Shown piece after piece: positions 1 through 9,034 of a stretch of 64,000 nt of DNA. The stretch comes from Helcobacillus massiliensis (GTDB lineage: Bacteria; Actinomycetota; Actinomycetes; Actinomycetales; Dermabacteraceae), in NCBI RefSeq assembly GCF_014191425.1, contig NZ_JACHWP010000001.1, forward strand, positions 372,001 through 436,000, read 5' to 3'. A model generated the notes under the pieces. That model made no database searches and was not told the origin of the DNA. It saw only the letters and a list, made by a program, of their open reading frames with translations. The position numbers were made by a program, and so were the translations under genes. Numbering within the stretch: position 1 is the stretch's first letter; each line of letters starts with the position of its first letter.

Positions 1-10
1 CCCTACCGAT

Positions 11-1054
11 TCAGAGGTCCCAGGGGTTGTTCTTCCGCAGCGCGTCGTCCAGCCGGCGGAACGACGCCAGCCGCGCCGGTCCCGCCGGTCCCGCGGCGCC
101 CTGCTCCACCAGAGCGTCCATCGCGCAGTCGGGGGCGTCCTCGGCATGGGTGCAGCCGCGCGGACAGTTCTCCTCCAGGGCCGCGAGGTCAGCGAACGCA
201 CCCAGCAGCTCCTCGGGGGTGACGTGGCCGAGGCCGAACGAGCGCACACCGGGGGTGTCGATCACCCACCCGCCGCCGGGAAGCTGCAGCGCCAGCGCGG
301 AAGAGGAGGTGTGGCGGCCGCGGCCGGTGACGTCGTTGACGTGGCCGGTGGCGCGGTCCGTGCCGGGCACCAGCGCGTTGATGAGGGTGGATTTGCCGAC
401 CCCCGAATGCCCGATCAGCACGCTGGTCTCCCCGCCGAGGCGCTGCCGGAGCTCATCCAGGCCGGCGATGGACCCGTCGGCCTCCCGGTGGGTGACCACG
501 TACTCCACCCCGAGCGGGGCGTAGGTGGTGAGGAAGTCCGACGGGTCCTTCAGATCTGACTTGGTCAGGCACAGCAGGGGCCTGATGCCGGCGACGTAGG
601 CGGCGACCAGGCAGCGGTCGATCATGCCGCCGCGGGGCTCCGGATCAGCCAGCGCCGTCACGATCACCATCTGGGTCGCGTTGGCGACCAGGGGACGTTC
701 GGTGGAGTCGTCATCGTCAGCGGACCGGCGGAGGAAGGAGCTGCGCTCGTCGATGCGCACGATGCGCGCGAGGGTGTCGGTGCGGCCGGACGTATCGCCG
801 GTCATGCCGACGACGTCACCGGGAACGATGGGGGAGCGGCCAAGGGCGCGAGCGCGCACAGCGGTGACCGAACGCTCGGCGTCCGTGCCGGCATCGATGA
901 CGGTCCGCCAGCGGCCGCGGTCCACCGCGACGACGCGGCCCGTGACGGCGTCGGAGAAGTCGGGGCGGTCCTTCGTGCGGGGCCGGGACCCGCGGCGCGA
1001 TGGACGGATGCGCACATCCGATTCGTCGTACGAGCCTCGAGGGCGACGACTCAC
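11..1054 (-). CDS. rsgA: Ribosome small subunit-dependent GTPase A
   Basis: RsgA is a circularly permuted GTPase that acts late in 30S subunit assembly. The permuted order is visible: G4-like LTKSD comes first, then the P-loop GHSGVGKST, then DTPGVRSFGL. A C-terminal Cys/His zinc cluster follows (CPRGCTHAEDAPDC). I chose the GTG start at 1054, giving 347 aa: GGAGG lies 6 nt upstream and the GTG overlaps the aroA stop as GTGA. An ATG 15 codons further upstream lies inside aroA and is less likely. It is the distal gene of an aroA-rsgA unit. The family assignment is firm. Confidence 0.95.
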   Translation of the reverse strand: MSRRPRGSYDESDVRIRPSRRGSRPRTKDRPDFSDAVTGRVVAVDRGRWRTVIDAGTDAERSVTAVRARALGRSPIVPGDVVGMTGDTSGRTDTLARIVRIDERSSFLRRSADDDDSTERPLVANATQMVIVTALADPEPRGGMIDRCLVAAYVAGIRPLLCLTKSDLKDPSDFLTTYAPLGVEYVVTHREADGSIAGLDELRQRLGGETSVLIGHSGVGKSTLINALVPGTDRATGHVNDVTGRGRHTSSSALALQLPGGGWVIDTPGVRSFGLGHVTPEELLGAFADLAALEENCPRGCTHAEDAPDCAMDALVEQGAAGPAGPARLASFRRLDDALRKNNPWDL

Positions 1055-2436
1055 CAGGTGCCTCCGGACCGCGCTTCCGCGTGCAGCATGGACAGCCACA
1101 TGCCCACGAAGTCCGGCAGGGTCTTCTGCGTGGTCGCCACGTTCACAACGCGCACGTCCGGCACCTTCAGACCGATGATCGCGGCGGCGGTCGCCATGCG
1201 GTGGTCCTCATAGGTCTCCATCACGCAGCCGGTCAGCGGCTTCGGCGTGATCTCCAGGGAGCCTTCGTGCTCCACGACGTCGGCGCCGAGGCGACGCAGT
1301 TCAGTGGCGAGAGCGGCCACTCGATCGGTTTCGTGACCGCGCAGATGCTTGATGCCCCGCAGGTGCGAGGGGGAGTCGGCGAGGACGGCGAGGGCGGCGA
1401 TCGTCGGCGTCAGCTCGCCGACGGAGGACAGGTCGATGTCGATGCCGCGGATGTGTCCGGTGCCGCTGAACTCGACATCGCTGCCGATGCGCTCCACCTC
1501 GGCGCCCATCATCGGCAGAATGCGGGTGAAGTCCTGGCCGGGCTGGGTGGTGTGCTCCGGCCAGTTCGCGACCGAGACGCAGCCGCCCGTGGCGACGGCG
1601 GCGGCGATGAACGGTCCCGCGTTCGACAGGTCCGGTTCGATGGTGATGTCGCCGATCTCGAATTCGCCCGGCTCCACGGTCCATTCGTGGCGGCCGTCCA
1701 CCACCCGATGCTCGGCCGTGATGCCTGCGGCCTGCAGCAGCGCCACGGTCATATCGATGTGGGGGATCGACGGCAGCGAGTCGCCCACCTGACGCACGGT
1801 CAGCGGCGCCTCGCCGCGGACACCGGCGAGCAGCAGCCCGGAGACGAACTGGCTGGAGCCGCTGGAGTCGATCTCCACCACACCGCCGCGCAGGCTGCCG
1901 GTGCCGTTGACGGTGAACGGCAGGGAGGCCGACGGGTCCTCCCGGTCGATCCGCACGCCCTGCTGTTCGAGACCGTCGAGCAGCGGCGCCATGGGCCGGG
2001 CGCCAGCGGTGTCATCGCCGATGAAGCGCACCGGGCCGGAATGCAGAGCAGCGACGGCCGGAACGAACCGCATCACGGTGCCGGCGAGGCCGCAGTGGAT
2101 GACCAGGGGGTCGTCGGTCAGCAGGTCCTCACTGCTGTCCCGGGCGGCACGTCGGCCGTGGCCGCGGCGTTCGGTGGTCGCGCCCTGCTCGTTGAACGAG
2201 ATCGGCGTGACGATCAGAGTCTCGCCGTCGGCTTCGAACGAGGCGCCGAGTTCGGTGAGCGCGTCGATCATCAGGCGGGAGTCGCGTGAGGCCAGAGCAC
2301 CGGTGAGGCGCGTCGGGCTGCTGGCGAGGGCGGCGAGCACCAGCCAGCGGTTGGTCAGCGACTTCGAACCGGGGATGGTCACATGAGCATCCACGGGCCC
2401 TTCAGCGACAGGGGCGGACCACTGAACGTGCTGCAC
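1051..2436 (-). CDS. aroA: 3-phosphoshikimate 1-carboxyvinyltransferase (EPSP synthase)
   Basis: This is the sixth step of the shikimate pathway, joining phosphoenolpyruvate to shikimate 3-phosphate. Seen: the N-terminal substrate loop GSKSLTNRW, the conserved KHLRGHETDR segment and the C-terminal ETYEDHRMA motif. The frame is open much further upstream, but the family begins near VQHVQWSAPV. I therefore take the GTG at 2436 (461 aa), with a purine-rich TAAGGA upstream. The longer N-terminus would run antisense into the DoxX-like gene and is Ser/Arg-rich noise. It is translationally coupled to rsgA downstream. Confidence 0.94.
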   Translation of the reverse strand: MQHVQWSAPVAEGPVDAHVTIPGSKSLTNRWLVLAALASSPTRLTGALASRDSRLMIDALTELGASFEADGETLIVTPISFNEQGATTERRGHGRRAARDSSEDLLTDDPLVIHCGLAGTVMRFVPAVAALHSGPVRFIGDDTAGARPMAPLLDGLEQQGVRIDREDPSASLPFTVNGTGSLRGGVVEIDSSGSSQFVSGLLLAGVRGEAPLTVRQVGDSLPSIPHIDMTVALLQAAGITAEHRVVDGRHEWTVEPGEFEIGDITIEPDLSNAGPFIAAAVATGGCVSVANWPEHTTQPGQDFTRILPMMGAEVERIGSDVEFSGTGHIRGIDIDLSSVGELTPTIAALAVLADSPSHLRGIKHLRGHETDRVAALATELRRLGADVVEHEGSLEITPKPLTGCVMETYEDHRMATAAAIIGLKVPDVRVVNVATTQKTLPDFVGMWLSMLHAEARSGGTW

Positions 2437-2476
2437 TGTGAATCGGGAGTCCTTAGTGAGGGAAGAGGAGAGGGCC

Positions 2477-3037
2477 TCAGGCCTTCTTGATCTTCTTGGC
2501 GAGCTTCTTGTCGAGCTTCTTCGCGGACTTCGAGCGCTCAGCCGCCTTCTGCGCCTTCTCCAGGTCCTTGCGCTTGTTCTCGGCGATCTTCTGGCCGCGC
2601 TCGATGGCGTGGTCCACGCGCCACGCGAGGCCCGGCTTGCCGTCGGTGTCGACGACGGCGAGCAGGACGCCGCCGAGCAGACCGAGATCGCCGGCGATGC
2701 GGCCGAGCTCCTCGAGGCGCTCCTTGCCTTCGAGCTCCCAGATGCGGCGGCGACCGCCGAGCGCAATGGTGGAGGAGAGCAGGAGAGCGCCGGCGGAGAA
2801 CCGCGGCGCGCGGTTCAGGGCGAAGGCGACACCCGCAGCGGCTGCAACGCCGCCGAACACGCGCACGAGGGTCTGGGCGTCGGTCGGAATGCCGGCGCTG
2901 GTGACGTAGGAGTCGAGCTCGGGGAGTTCAACGGGCAGGCCGTCGACGACGCGCTGGGGACGCGCCACGGTGCGCGCCCCGTCGACGATGAAGGGGGCTG
3001 CGAGCAGCGGGCGAGCGATGCGGCGGACAACAGACAT
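2477..3037 (-). CDS. DoxX family membrane protein
   Basis: A 186-aa protein whose N-terminal half has the DoxX look: RRIARPLLAAPFIVDG, then hydrophobic segments near residues 58-75 and 80-95 and a third near 118-130. The last 50 residues are a highly charged Lys/Ala tail. DoxX relatives are small four-helix membrane proteins, some linked to thiol stress. The gene lies divergent to sigR, which would fit a redox role, but that is inference. The start ATG has GAGG 5 nt upstream. No catalytic motif was seen. Confidence 0.75.
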   Translation of the reverse strand: MSVVRRIARPLLAAPFIVDGARTVARPQRVVDGLPVELPELDSYVTSAGIPTDAQTLVRVFGGVAAAAGVAFALNRAPRFSAGALLLSSTIALGGRRRIWELEGKERLEELGRIAGDLGLLGGVLLAVVDTDGKPGLAWRVDHAIERGQKIAENKRKDLEKAQKAAERSKSAKKLDKKLAKKIKKA

Positions 3038-3078
3038 GGTTACCTCACGGTTTTCTCTCTATGACAGAAGTCGCTGAT

Positions 3079-3084
3079 AGCCTA
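3079..3084 (-). promoter_or_regulatory. -10 box TAGGCT for the DoxX-like gene
   Basis: TAGGCT on the minus strand fits the actinobacterial housekeeping TANNNT consensus and sits about 40 nt before the ATG. No good -35 hexamer was found at 16-18 nt. Predicted by eye only. Confidence 0.4.
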
Positions 3085-3130
3085 ACGCACATGACCCCGA
3101 ACACTGTCGCAAAACCGGCCCCTGAACACC

Positions 3131-3751
3131 ATGTCTGACCAGCCGGATCATGCGACCACGGGCTCCGCGGAGCCCCTGAGCGACGACGAGTTCGAAGCCG
3201 AAGCCCTCACCCATCTGGACTCCCTCTACGGCGGCGCACTGAAGCTCGCCCGCCACCAGCAGGACGCGGAGGACCTCGTCCAGGAGACCTACGCGAAGGC
3301 GTATCGTGCCCGCGACTCCTTCCGGTCGGGAACGAACATGCGTGCCTGGCTGTTCCGGATCATGCACAACGCGTTCATCTCCGGTTACCGCAAACAGCAG
3401 CGCCGCCCGCAGGAGTCCGCCGGTGACGGCGTGGAGGACTGGCAGCTGCACCGCGCCGAGTCCCACACGAGCACCGGCCTGCGCAGCGCGGAGACCGAAG
3501 CGCTGGAGGCGCTTCCCGACTCGGATATCAAGGAAGCGCTGAACAATCTGCGCGAGGACTACCGCGAGGCGGTGTATCTGGCGGATGTCGAAGGGTTCTC
3601 CTACAAGGAGATCGCCGAGATCATGGAGACGCCGATCGGCACCGTCATGTCCCGGCTCCACCGCGGCCGCGCGCAGCTGCGCGACCAGCTCGAGCAGTAC
3701 GCCCGCAGCCGTGGCTACCTGCGCGATGAACCGGGGGAGGAGGAGGCATGA
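3131..3751 (+). CDS. sigR: ECF sigma factor, SigR/SigH-type (thiol-oxidative stress)
   Basis: A 206-aa sigma-70 family factor. Region 2 is clear ([13 protein letters not shown], then [17 protein letters not shown]), as is region 4 ([25 protein letters not shown], followed by [14 protein letters not shown]); this signature is typical of SigR of Streptomyces and SigH of Mycobacterium, which control thioredoxin and disulfide-stress genes. The next gene encodes a ZAS-type anti-sigma factor overlapping by ATGA, as in sigR-rsrA. No Shine-Dalgarno is seen before the ATG and no SigR-type promoter was found in the 93-nt gap to the divergent gene. Confidence 0.9.
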   Translation: MSDQPDHATTGSAEPLSDDEFEAEALTHLDSLYGGALKLARHQQDAEDLVQETYAKAYRARDSFRSGTNMRAWLFRIMHNAFISGYRKQQRRPQESAGDGVEDWQLHRAESHTSTGLRSAETEALEALPDSDIKEALNNLREDYREAVYLADVEGFSYKEIAEIMETPIGTVMSRLHRGRAQLRDQLEQYARSRGYLRDEPGEEEA

Positions 3752-4182
3752 GCGGAGCCACCTCTGGTCGATGGAATGAATCCGATCCGCGCGGCGTTGT
3801 CCCCGACGACCAGCCGATGCCAGCCCGGCCTGTGCCAGCAGAGAGGAGCGCGCCCATGCGGAATGCGGACGACCCGGCGAACGGTCTGAGCGGTCCCGGG
3901 GCGCACATGAACGGTCCTGCGGAGCGCATGGACGATCCCGCGGCGCGGCTGCGGGCGCGGGTGGACCAGGCGCTCGCCGCGGGCCTGACCCCCAGTGAGA
4001 TCGCCGAGCTGGAGTCCCACCTGGGTGACTGCATCAACTGTGCACGCGAAGTGGAGCGCGCCCGCCGCCTGCAGGCGCGGTTGCGCGCATCCTGCCGTGA
4101 GGAGCCGGCCCCGCGAGAACTGCGCGAGAGGATCCGCGTCACCTACCGCGAAGTGCGCATCACCTACCGGCGCCAGGGCTGA
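3748..4182 (+). CDS. rsrA: RsrA-like zinc-associated anti-sigma factor, first Cys ligand missing
   Basis: RsrA binds SigR in the reduced state and releases it on oxidation. The core HLGDCINC (His91, Cys95, Cys98) is the HxxxCxxC zinc motif, and Cys116 follows. In RsrA and RshA a further cysteine lies about 26 residues before the His; here that position is Ala ([11 protein letters not shown]). Start: the ATG overlapping the sigR stop gives 144 aa. An in-frame ATG at 3856, with AGGAG 7 nt upstream, gives 108 aa, closer to the family's size; the first 36 residues are low-complexity. Neither start restores the cysteine. Confidence 0.82.
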   Translation: MSGATSGRWNESDPRGVVPDDQPMPARPVPAERSAPMRNADDPANGLSGPGAHMNGPAERMDDPAARLRARVDQALAAGLTPSEIAELESHLGDCINCAREVERARRLQARLRASCREEPAPRELRERIRVTYREVRITYRRQG

Positions 4183-4207
4183 GAGCGCCGCGTCGCAGCA
4201 GCGAAAC

Positions 4208-4245
4208 GAAGGAGCGCCCGGACTGATCGTCCTGGGCGCTCCTTC
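4208..4245. terminator. Bidirectional hairpin terminator between rsrA and bL37
   Basis: Perfect 12-bp stem GAAGGAGCGCCC/GGGCGCTCCTTC, with a second inner GGAC/GTCC stem. It lies between convergent genes and can serve both strands. No long T-tract is present on either side. Confidence 0.75.
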
Positions 4246-4265
4246 AGCACTGGAACCGGAACGGT

Positions 4266-4340
4266 TCAGCAGTTGGGGCGACGGCCATGGTTGGCGCTGC
4301 TCTTACGACGCGCCTTGCGCTTGCGTCCACGCTTGCTCAT
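4266..4340 (-). CDS. Large-subunit ribosomal protein bL37 (24 aa)
   Basis: A 24-residue basic peptide starting MSKRGRKRKARRKSS and ending GRRPNC. It resembles the bL37 peptide seen in mycobacterial ribosome structures (begins with a KRGRKKR-like run, ends NHGKRPN). The Shine-Dalgarno is strong: AAAGGAG 6 nt before the ATG. It is far below usual gene-finder cut-offs. bL37 sits in the large subunit near the peptidyl-transferase region, according to structural work in mycobacteria. The assignment rests on recalled similarity to a very short protein, so it is likely rather than certain. Confidence 0.8.
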   Translation of the reverse strand: MSKRGRKRKARRKSSANHGRRPNC

Positions 4341-4416
4341 CACGCACTCCTTTCGTGCTGTCATCACGGGAAGCTGCCCGAAGGCAACCCCGCTATTGTG
4401 CCACAGTCCAGCGCCG

Positions 4417-5049
4417 TCAGCGCGGTTCGAGGAACTGTGAGAAGTCCGAATGCAGCACGAGCCAGGCGATCAGGCCGTACCCGGTCTGCGTGGGGATGTC
4501 CCGTTCGGAGCGGGCCACATCACCCATGTACTGCTCGTGGTGCATCAGCGCTGCGACCGGGTCCACGTAGGGGATCCGTCGGCGCGCGCACACATCGTTG
4601 AACGCCCCGGAGAGCTCGAAGACCTTCTCGGTCTTCGCCCGATCGGCCGACGGCGCCGGGCCCACCACGAACGTGGGGAACTTGTAGCGCTCCAACCCGT
4701 CGAGAACGGTCGCGAGGTTGAGGCGCGACCGCGCCAGCGACAGCCCGGAGTCCACATCGGCGCTGCCAAGGGACAGGACCACACGGTGATCGGTGGGGTA
4801 CTCCTCGTCCCGCTCGATGAGGCGCTCCAGATCCTCCTGCCAGCGCACCGCCAGCTGCGCCGTGGTCTCCCGCGGCATGGCGGCGGTGAACACGTCCACC
4901 CGTGCCTGGCCGTCGTTGTGGCGGGCGACTGCGCGTCCGAGCCATCCGAGGGCCTTGGCGTCGCCGGCACCGGCGAGCAGCTCATCGCCGAGAGCGACGA
5001 GCCGAACCCGTCGGGCCGGGTCCTGCTGGTCTTCGGAGAATGAGTTCAC
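4417..5049 (-). CDS. SGNH/GDSL-fold protein with degenerate catalytic site
   Basis: Block order and spacing match the SGNH hydrolases encoded near kgd in related actinobacteria: VALGDELLAG (block I), VVLSLGSADVD, then the final TGYGLIAWLVLH. The family's nucleophile serine (GDS) is Glu23 here (GDE). The DxxHP dyad of the last block reads SERDIPTQ, so the catalytic His is absent too. Lipase/esterase activity by the usual mechanism is therefore unlikely. Start: GTG at 5049 with GGAGG 7 nt upstream, 210 aa; a TTG two codons earlier is less likely. The frame is intact, so the protein is probably made. Confidence 0.8.
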   Translation of the reverse strand: MNSFSEDQQDPARRVRLVALGDELLAGAGDAKALGWLGRAVARHNDGQARVDVFTAAMPRETTAQLAVRWQEDLERLIERDEEYPTDHRVVLSLGSADVDSGLSLARSRLNLATVLDGLERYKFPTFVVGPAPSADRAKTEKVFELSGAFNDVCARRRIPYVDPVAALMHHEQYMGDVARSERDIPTQTGYGLIAWLVLHSDFSQFLEPR

Positions 5050-5112
5050 GAGCAAGCCTCCAGGTGGGATCGATGGGGGTGGGAGATCGACGGACCTCCC
5101 AACCCTAACCGG

Positions 5113-8100
5113 TCATCGTGCGAACGCGCTGTCCATCAGGCGCTCGAACTCCGCAACGTGCCGCTTCATGGTGCCGGCCGCGGGCGATGCGGACGCCGGG
5201 CGCGCCGCCACAGTCAGCGGAACGCGCACATGCTCAGCGAAGTTCATGGCGATGTACTGCCACGCACCCTGGTTTGACGGCTCCTCCTGCACCCAGCGGA
5301 CGTCGGCGCCGTCGTACACGGACAGCGCCTCGCGGATCTCCTGGGTCGGCAGCGGGTACAGCTCTTCGATGCGGACGATGGCGACGTCATCGGCCCCGCG
5401 CTTCTCCCGCTGCGCCACGAGGTCCCAGTAGACCTTGCCGGAGCACACCAGCACCTGCTTGATGGCCGACGGGTCCTTCGTTCCCTCGGTGATCACCGGA
5501 CGGAACGAGCCGGAGGTGAAGTCCTCCACGGACGAGGTCGCAAGCTTGTTGCGCAGCATCGACTTCGGGGTGAAGACGATCAGCGGGCGGCGGCGCTCCC
5601 GCTTCGCCTGGCGGCGCAGAAGGTGGAAGTAGCTCGCCGGAGTGGACGGCATCGCCACCCGCATGTTGTTCTCCGCGCACAGCTGGAGGAAGCGCTCGGG
5701 GCGGCCGGAGGAGTGGTCCGGTCCCTGGCCCTCGTAGCCGTGCGGCAGCAGCATGACCAGCGAGGACCGCTGCCCCCACTTCTGCTCAGCGGAGGAGATG
5801 AACTCGTCGATGATGGTCTGCGCGCCGTTGACGAAGTCACCGAACTGCGCCTCCCACAGGACCAGCGACTCGGGGCTCTCCACGCTGTAGCCGTACTCGA
5901 AGCCGAGGGCGGCGAACTCGGAGAGGGAGGAGTCGTACACGTTGAACCGCGCCTGGCCCTCGCCGAGGTGCAGCAGCGGCGTGTAGGTGTCCTGGTCCTC
6001 ACGATCGATCAGCACACCGTGGCGCTGAGTGAAGGTGCCGCGGCGGGAGTCCTGGCCGGCGAGGCGAACGCGGGTGCCCTCCATGAGCAGGGTGCCGAAC
6101 GCCAGGATCTCGCCGAAGCCCCAGTCGATGTCGCCCTCGCGGGACATCTCCTGCCGCTTCTCGGTCAGGGACTTCAGCTTCGGGTGGATCTCGAAGGTGT
6201 CCGGGTAGTCGACGTGCGCGGTGCCGATGGTCTTGAGCACGGAGGCGTCGACCGCGGTCTCGGCTTCGACCTCGCCGTAGTCGGGTTCGTCGCCCTGCTG
6301 CGACATGGGCTTCTCCAGGCCCTTGATCGCACCGTCCTTCTTCGCGTCCTTGCCAGCTTCACGGGCACCGGCGAACGCCTGGTCGAGGTGCTGCTTGAAG
6401 TTGTCCACCACATGCTGCAGCTCGTCCTCGGAGAGGTCGCCGCGCTCCAGCAGGGTCTCGGTGAACAGCTTGCGGACGCTCGGCTTCTTCTCGATGAGGT
6501 CGTACATCAGCGGCTGGGTCATCGAGGGGTCGTCTCCCTCGTTGTGGCCCCGGCGACGGTAGCAGACCATGTCGATGACCACGTCGCGGTGGAACTTCTG
6601 GCGGTACTGGAACGCCAGCTCGGCGGCGCGGATGCACGCCTCCGGGTCGTCGCCGTTGACGTGGAAGATCGGCAGCTGCGTGCCCTTGGCGATGTCAGTG
6701 GAGTAGAACGACGACCGCGAGGAATCGGGCAGCGTGGTGAAGCCGATCTGGTTGTTGATGATGACGTGGATCGTGCCGCCCGTACGGTAGCCGCGCAGCT
6801 CCGAAAGGTTGAGGGTCTCGGGCACCACGCCCTGACCGGCGAACGCCGCATCACCGTGGATGAGGATCGGCAGCACCGGGAATTCGCTGCCGCCGAGCTC
6901 CAGGCGGTCCTGCTTCGCACGCACCACGCCCTCGAGCACGGGGTTGACCGCTTCGAGGTGGCTGGGGTTCGCAGCGAGGTACACCTTCGTGGTGTCGCCG
7001 TCGAGCGAGGTGTAGGAGCCCTCGGTGCCGAGGTGGTACTTCACGTCACCGGAGCCGACGCCCTGAGCGGTGCCCTCGAACTCCTGGAAGATCTGCGAGT
7101 GGCTCTTGCCGGCGATGTTCGCCAGCACGTTGAGGCGCCCGCGGTGCGGCATGCCGATGCAGACCTCCTTGACGCCGTCGCGCGCGGCGTCGGTCAGAAT
7201 CGAGTTCAGCAGCGGGATCATCGCTTCGCCGCCCTCGAGGGAGAAGCGCTTCTGGCCCACGAACTTGGTCTGCAGGAACGTCTCGAACGCTTCGGCTGCG
7301 TTGAGGCGGTCCATGATGTGGGTGAGCTGGTCCTTCGTGAAGGGGCGGCGCTTGTTCTCCACCTGCTCCTGCACCCAGTTGCGCTCCTCCGGGTCGGTGA
7401 GGTGCATGTACTCCACGCCCATGGTGCGGCAGTACGCATCGCGCAGCACGCCGAGGATTTCGCGCAGGGTCATGCTGTCTCGGCCGCCGAGGCCGCGCGT
7501 GGGGAACGTGCGGTCAAGGTCCCACAGGGTGAGGCCGTACGTCTCCACGTCCAGGTCCGGATGGCGGCGCTGGCGGTACTGCAGCGGGTCGATATCCGCC
7601 ATCAGATGGCCGCGGGTGCGGTACGCGTGGATCAGGTCCATCACGTGCGCGAACTTCTCCTGCGGGGAGTCCTGCATCGGGTTGTCCGCCACCCACCGCA
7701 CGGGCTCGTAGGGGACGCCGACGGACTCGAACACGCGGTCGTAGAAGCCGTCGAGGCCGAGCAGCTTGTCCGCCATCACCTTGAGGAACTCGCCCGAGGC
7801 GGCGCCCTGAATGATGCGGTGGTCGTACGTGGAGGTCAGGGTCATGACCTTGGAGACCGCAAGCTGCGCGAGGGTCTCCTGGCTGGCGCCCTGGAACTGC
7901 GCAGGGTAGTTCATCGCGCCGACGCCGACGATCGTGCCCTGGCCCTTCATGAGGCGGGGGATCGAGTGGACGGTGCCGATGCCACCGGGGTTGGTCAGCG
8001 ACACCGTGGTGCCGGTGAAGTCCGCCATGGTCAGCTTGTTGGCGCGGGCACGGCGCACGATGTCCTCGTACGCCTGCCAGAAGCCGTGGAAGTCGTACTT

Positions 8101-8874
8101 CTGCGCCGCCTTGACGTTGGGGACCACGAGACCGCGGGACCCGTCGGGCCGCGGCATGTCGATCGCGAGACCGAAGTTGATGTCCTCGCGCTTGAGCAGG
8201 ACCGGCTTGCCGTCCTGCTCATCGAAGCCGTTGTTCATGTCGGTGATCTCGGTGATCGCCTCGATCATGGCGAAGCCGATGAGGTGTGTGAAGGAGACCT
8301 TGCCGGCGCGGCGACGCTTGAGGTGGTTGTTGATGACGATGCGGTTGTCGAACAGCAGCTTCACCGGGACATCGCGCACCGAGGTCGCGGTGGGCACGGT
8401 CAGCGACTCGTCCATGTTGCGCACCACGGCGGCGGCGGGGCCGCGCAGCTTCACCGGGGTCGGCTCATTGGTCGCCTGCGCGGGCGCGGCGGAGGAATCG
8501 TCCTTCTTCGCGGGGCGGTCTGAGGTGGTTGAGACCCCGGCCTTCTTCTCCGCGGCATCGACCTTCTTCGCAGCCGAGGACTTCGCGGCGGGTGCGGCAT
8601 TCGTCGGCGCGGCCTTCTTCGGCGCAGCCTTCGTGGACTCGGCCTGCTTCGACTCGGCCTTGGCGGCGGGGTTCGATGCCGCCGGGGCGGGGGACTCGTC
8701 CGCGCCCTTCTCAGCGGTGCCGGAGGACTCCCGGGAGCGGAAGAACTCCGCCCAGGACGAATCCACACTCGAGGGGTCCTCTCGGAACTGTGCGTGCAGC
8801 TCGTCGACCAGCCACTGGTTCGGGCCGAACTCGGCCTCAGCAGTGTCGTTCGTGCTGTGTGTCTGCTCTGACAC
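5113..8874 (-). CDS. kgd: Multifunctional 2-oxoglutarate dehydrogenase E1/E2 (Kgd/OdhA type)
   Basis: TCA-cycle enzyme combining an E2-like acyltransferase with a thiamine-diphosphate E1 in one chain, as in Corynebacterium OdhA and Mycobacterium Kgd. Order: a short N-terminal segment FGPNQWLVDEL; a 90-residue Ala/Lys/Ser-rich linker; an acyltransferase core with the active-site DHRIIQGAASGEF; the E1 domain with IGMPHRGRLNVLAN and the ThDP-binding GDAAFAGQGVVPETLN...NNQIGF; and a C-terminal transketolase-like domain (LPHGYEGQGPDHSS). Length 1253 aa from the GTG at 8874, where homologues begin; the frame is open 23 more codons upstream. No lipoyl domain is present, as expected. Confidence 0.95.
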   Translation of the reverse strand: MSEQTHSTNDTAEAEFGPNQWLVDELHAQFREDPSSVDSSWAEFFRSRESSGTAEKGADESPAPAASNPAAKAESKQAESTKAAPKKAAPTNAAPAAKSSAAKKVDAAEKKAGVSTTSDRPAKKDDSSAAPAQATNEPTPVKLRGPAAAVVRNMDESLTVPTATSVRDVPVKLLFDNRIVINNHLKRRRAGKVSFTHLIGFAMIEAITEITDMNNGFDEQDGKPVLLKREDINFGLAIDMPRPDGSRGLVVPNVKAAQKYDFHGFWQAYEDIVRRARANKLTMADFTGTTVSLTNPGGIGTVHSIPRLMKGQGTIVGVGAMNYPAQFQGASQETLAQLAVSKVMTLTSTYDHRIIQGAASGEFLKVMADKLLGLDGFYDRVFESVGVPYEPVRWVADNPMQDSPQEKFAHVMDLIHAYRTRGHLMADIDPLQYRQRRHPDLDVETYGLTLWDLDRTFPTRGLGGRDSMTLREILGVLRDAYCRTMGVEYMHLTDPEERNWVQEQVENKRRPFTKDQLTHIMDRLNAAEAFETFLQTKFVGQKRFSLEGGEAMIPLLNSILTDAARDGVKEVCIGMPHRGRLNVLANIAGKSHSQIFQEFEGTAQGVGSGDVKYHLGTEGSYTSLDGDTTKVYLAANPSHLEAVNPVLEGVVRAKQDRLELGGSEFPVLPILIHGDAAFAGQGVVPETLNLSELRGYRTGGTIHVIINNQIGFTTLPDSSRSSFYSTDIAKGTQLPIFHVNGDDPEACIRAAELAFQYRQKFHRDVVIDMVCYRRRGHNEGDDPSMTQPLMYDLIEKKPSVRKLFTETLLERGDLSEDELQHVVDNFKQHLDQAFAGAREAGKDAKKDGAIKGLEKPMSQQGDEPDYGEVEAETAVDASVLKTIGTAHVDYPDTFEIHPKLKSLTEKRQEMSREGDIDWGFGEILAFGTLLMEGTRVRLAGQDSRRGTFTQRHGVLIDREDQDTYTPLLHLGEGQARFNVYDSSLSEFAALGFEYGYSVESPESLVLWEAQFGDFVNGAQTIIDEFISSAEQKWGQRSSLVMLLPHGYEGQGPDHSSGRPERFLQLCAENNMRVAMPSTPASYFHLLRRQAKRERRRPLIVFTPKSMLRNKLATSSVEDFTSGSFRPVITEGTKDPSAIKQVLVCSGKVYWDLVAQREKRGADDVAIVRIEELYPLPTQEIREALSVYDGADVRWVQEEPSNQGAWQYIAMNFAEHVRVPLTVAARPASASPAAGTMKRHVAEFERLMDSAFAR

Positions 8875-8917
8875 TCTGGGATCGCCAACTTTCGCTTCCG
8901 GACGATTGATCGGATCC

Positions 8918-8923
8918 AGCCTA
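8918..8923 (-). promoter_or_regulatory. -10 box TAGGCT for kgd
   Basis: TAGGCT lies about 44 nt before the chosen GTG of kgd. Its position between the two possible starts supports the shorter protein. No convincing -35 was seen. Confidence 0.45.
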
Positions 8924-9034
8924 GCGGAATTCGGGGCACTCACCCCACCGCGGACAGCGGCTTTTACCAGGTCCTGACCGCTGAGCCGGACACAGTGGCG
9001 ATTCCTGCCCCAGGCGCCGCTCGAATGAGCAGGA

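Noticed and set aside
5623-8523. 966-codon open frame on the plus strand opposite kgd
   Set aside because: Antisense shadow of kgd, rich in His/Val/Arg/Gly with no motifs; the opposite frame of high-GC genes stays open by composition.
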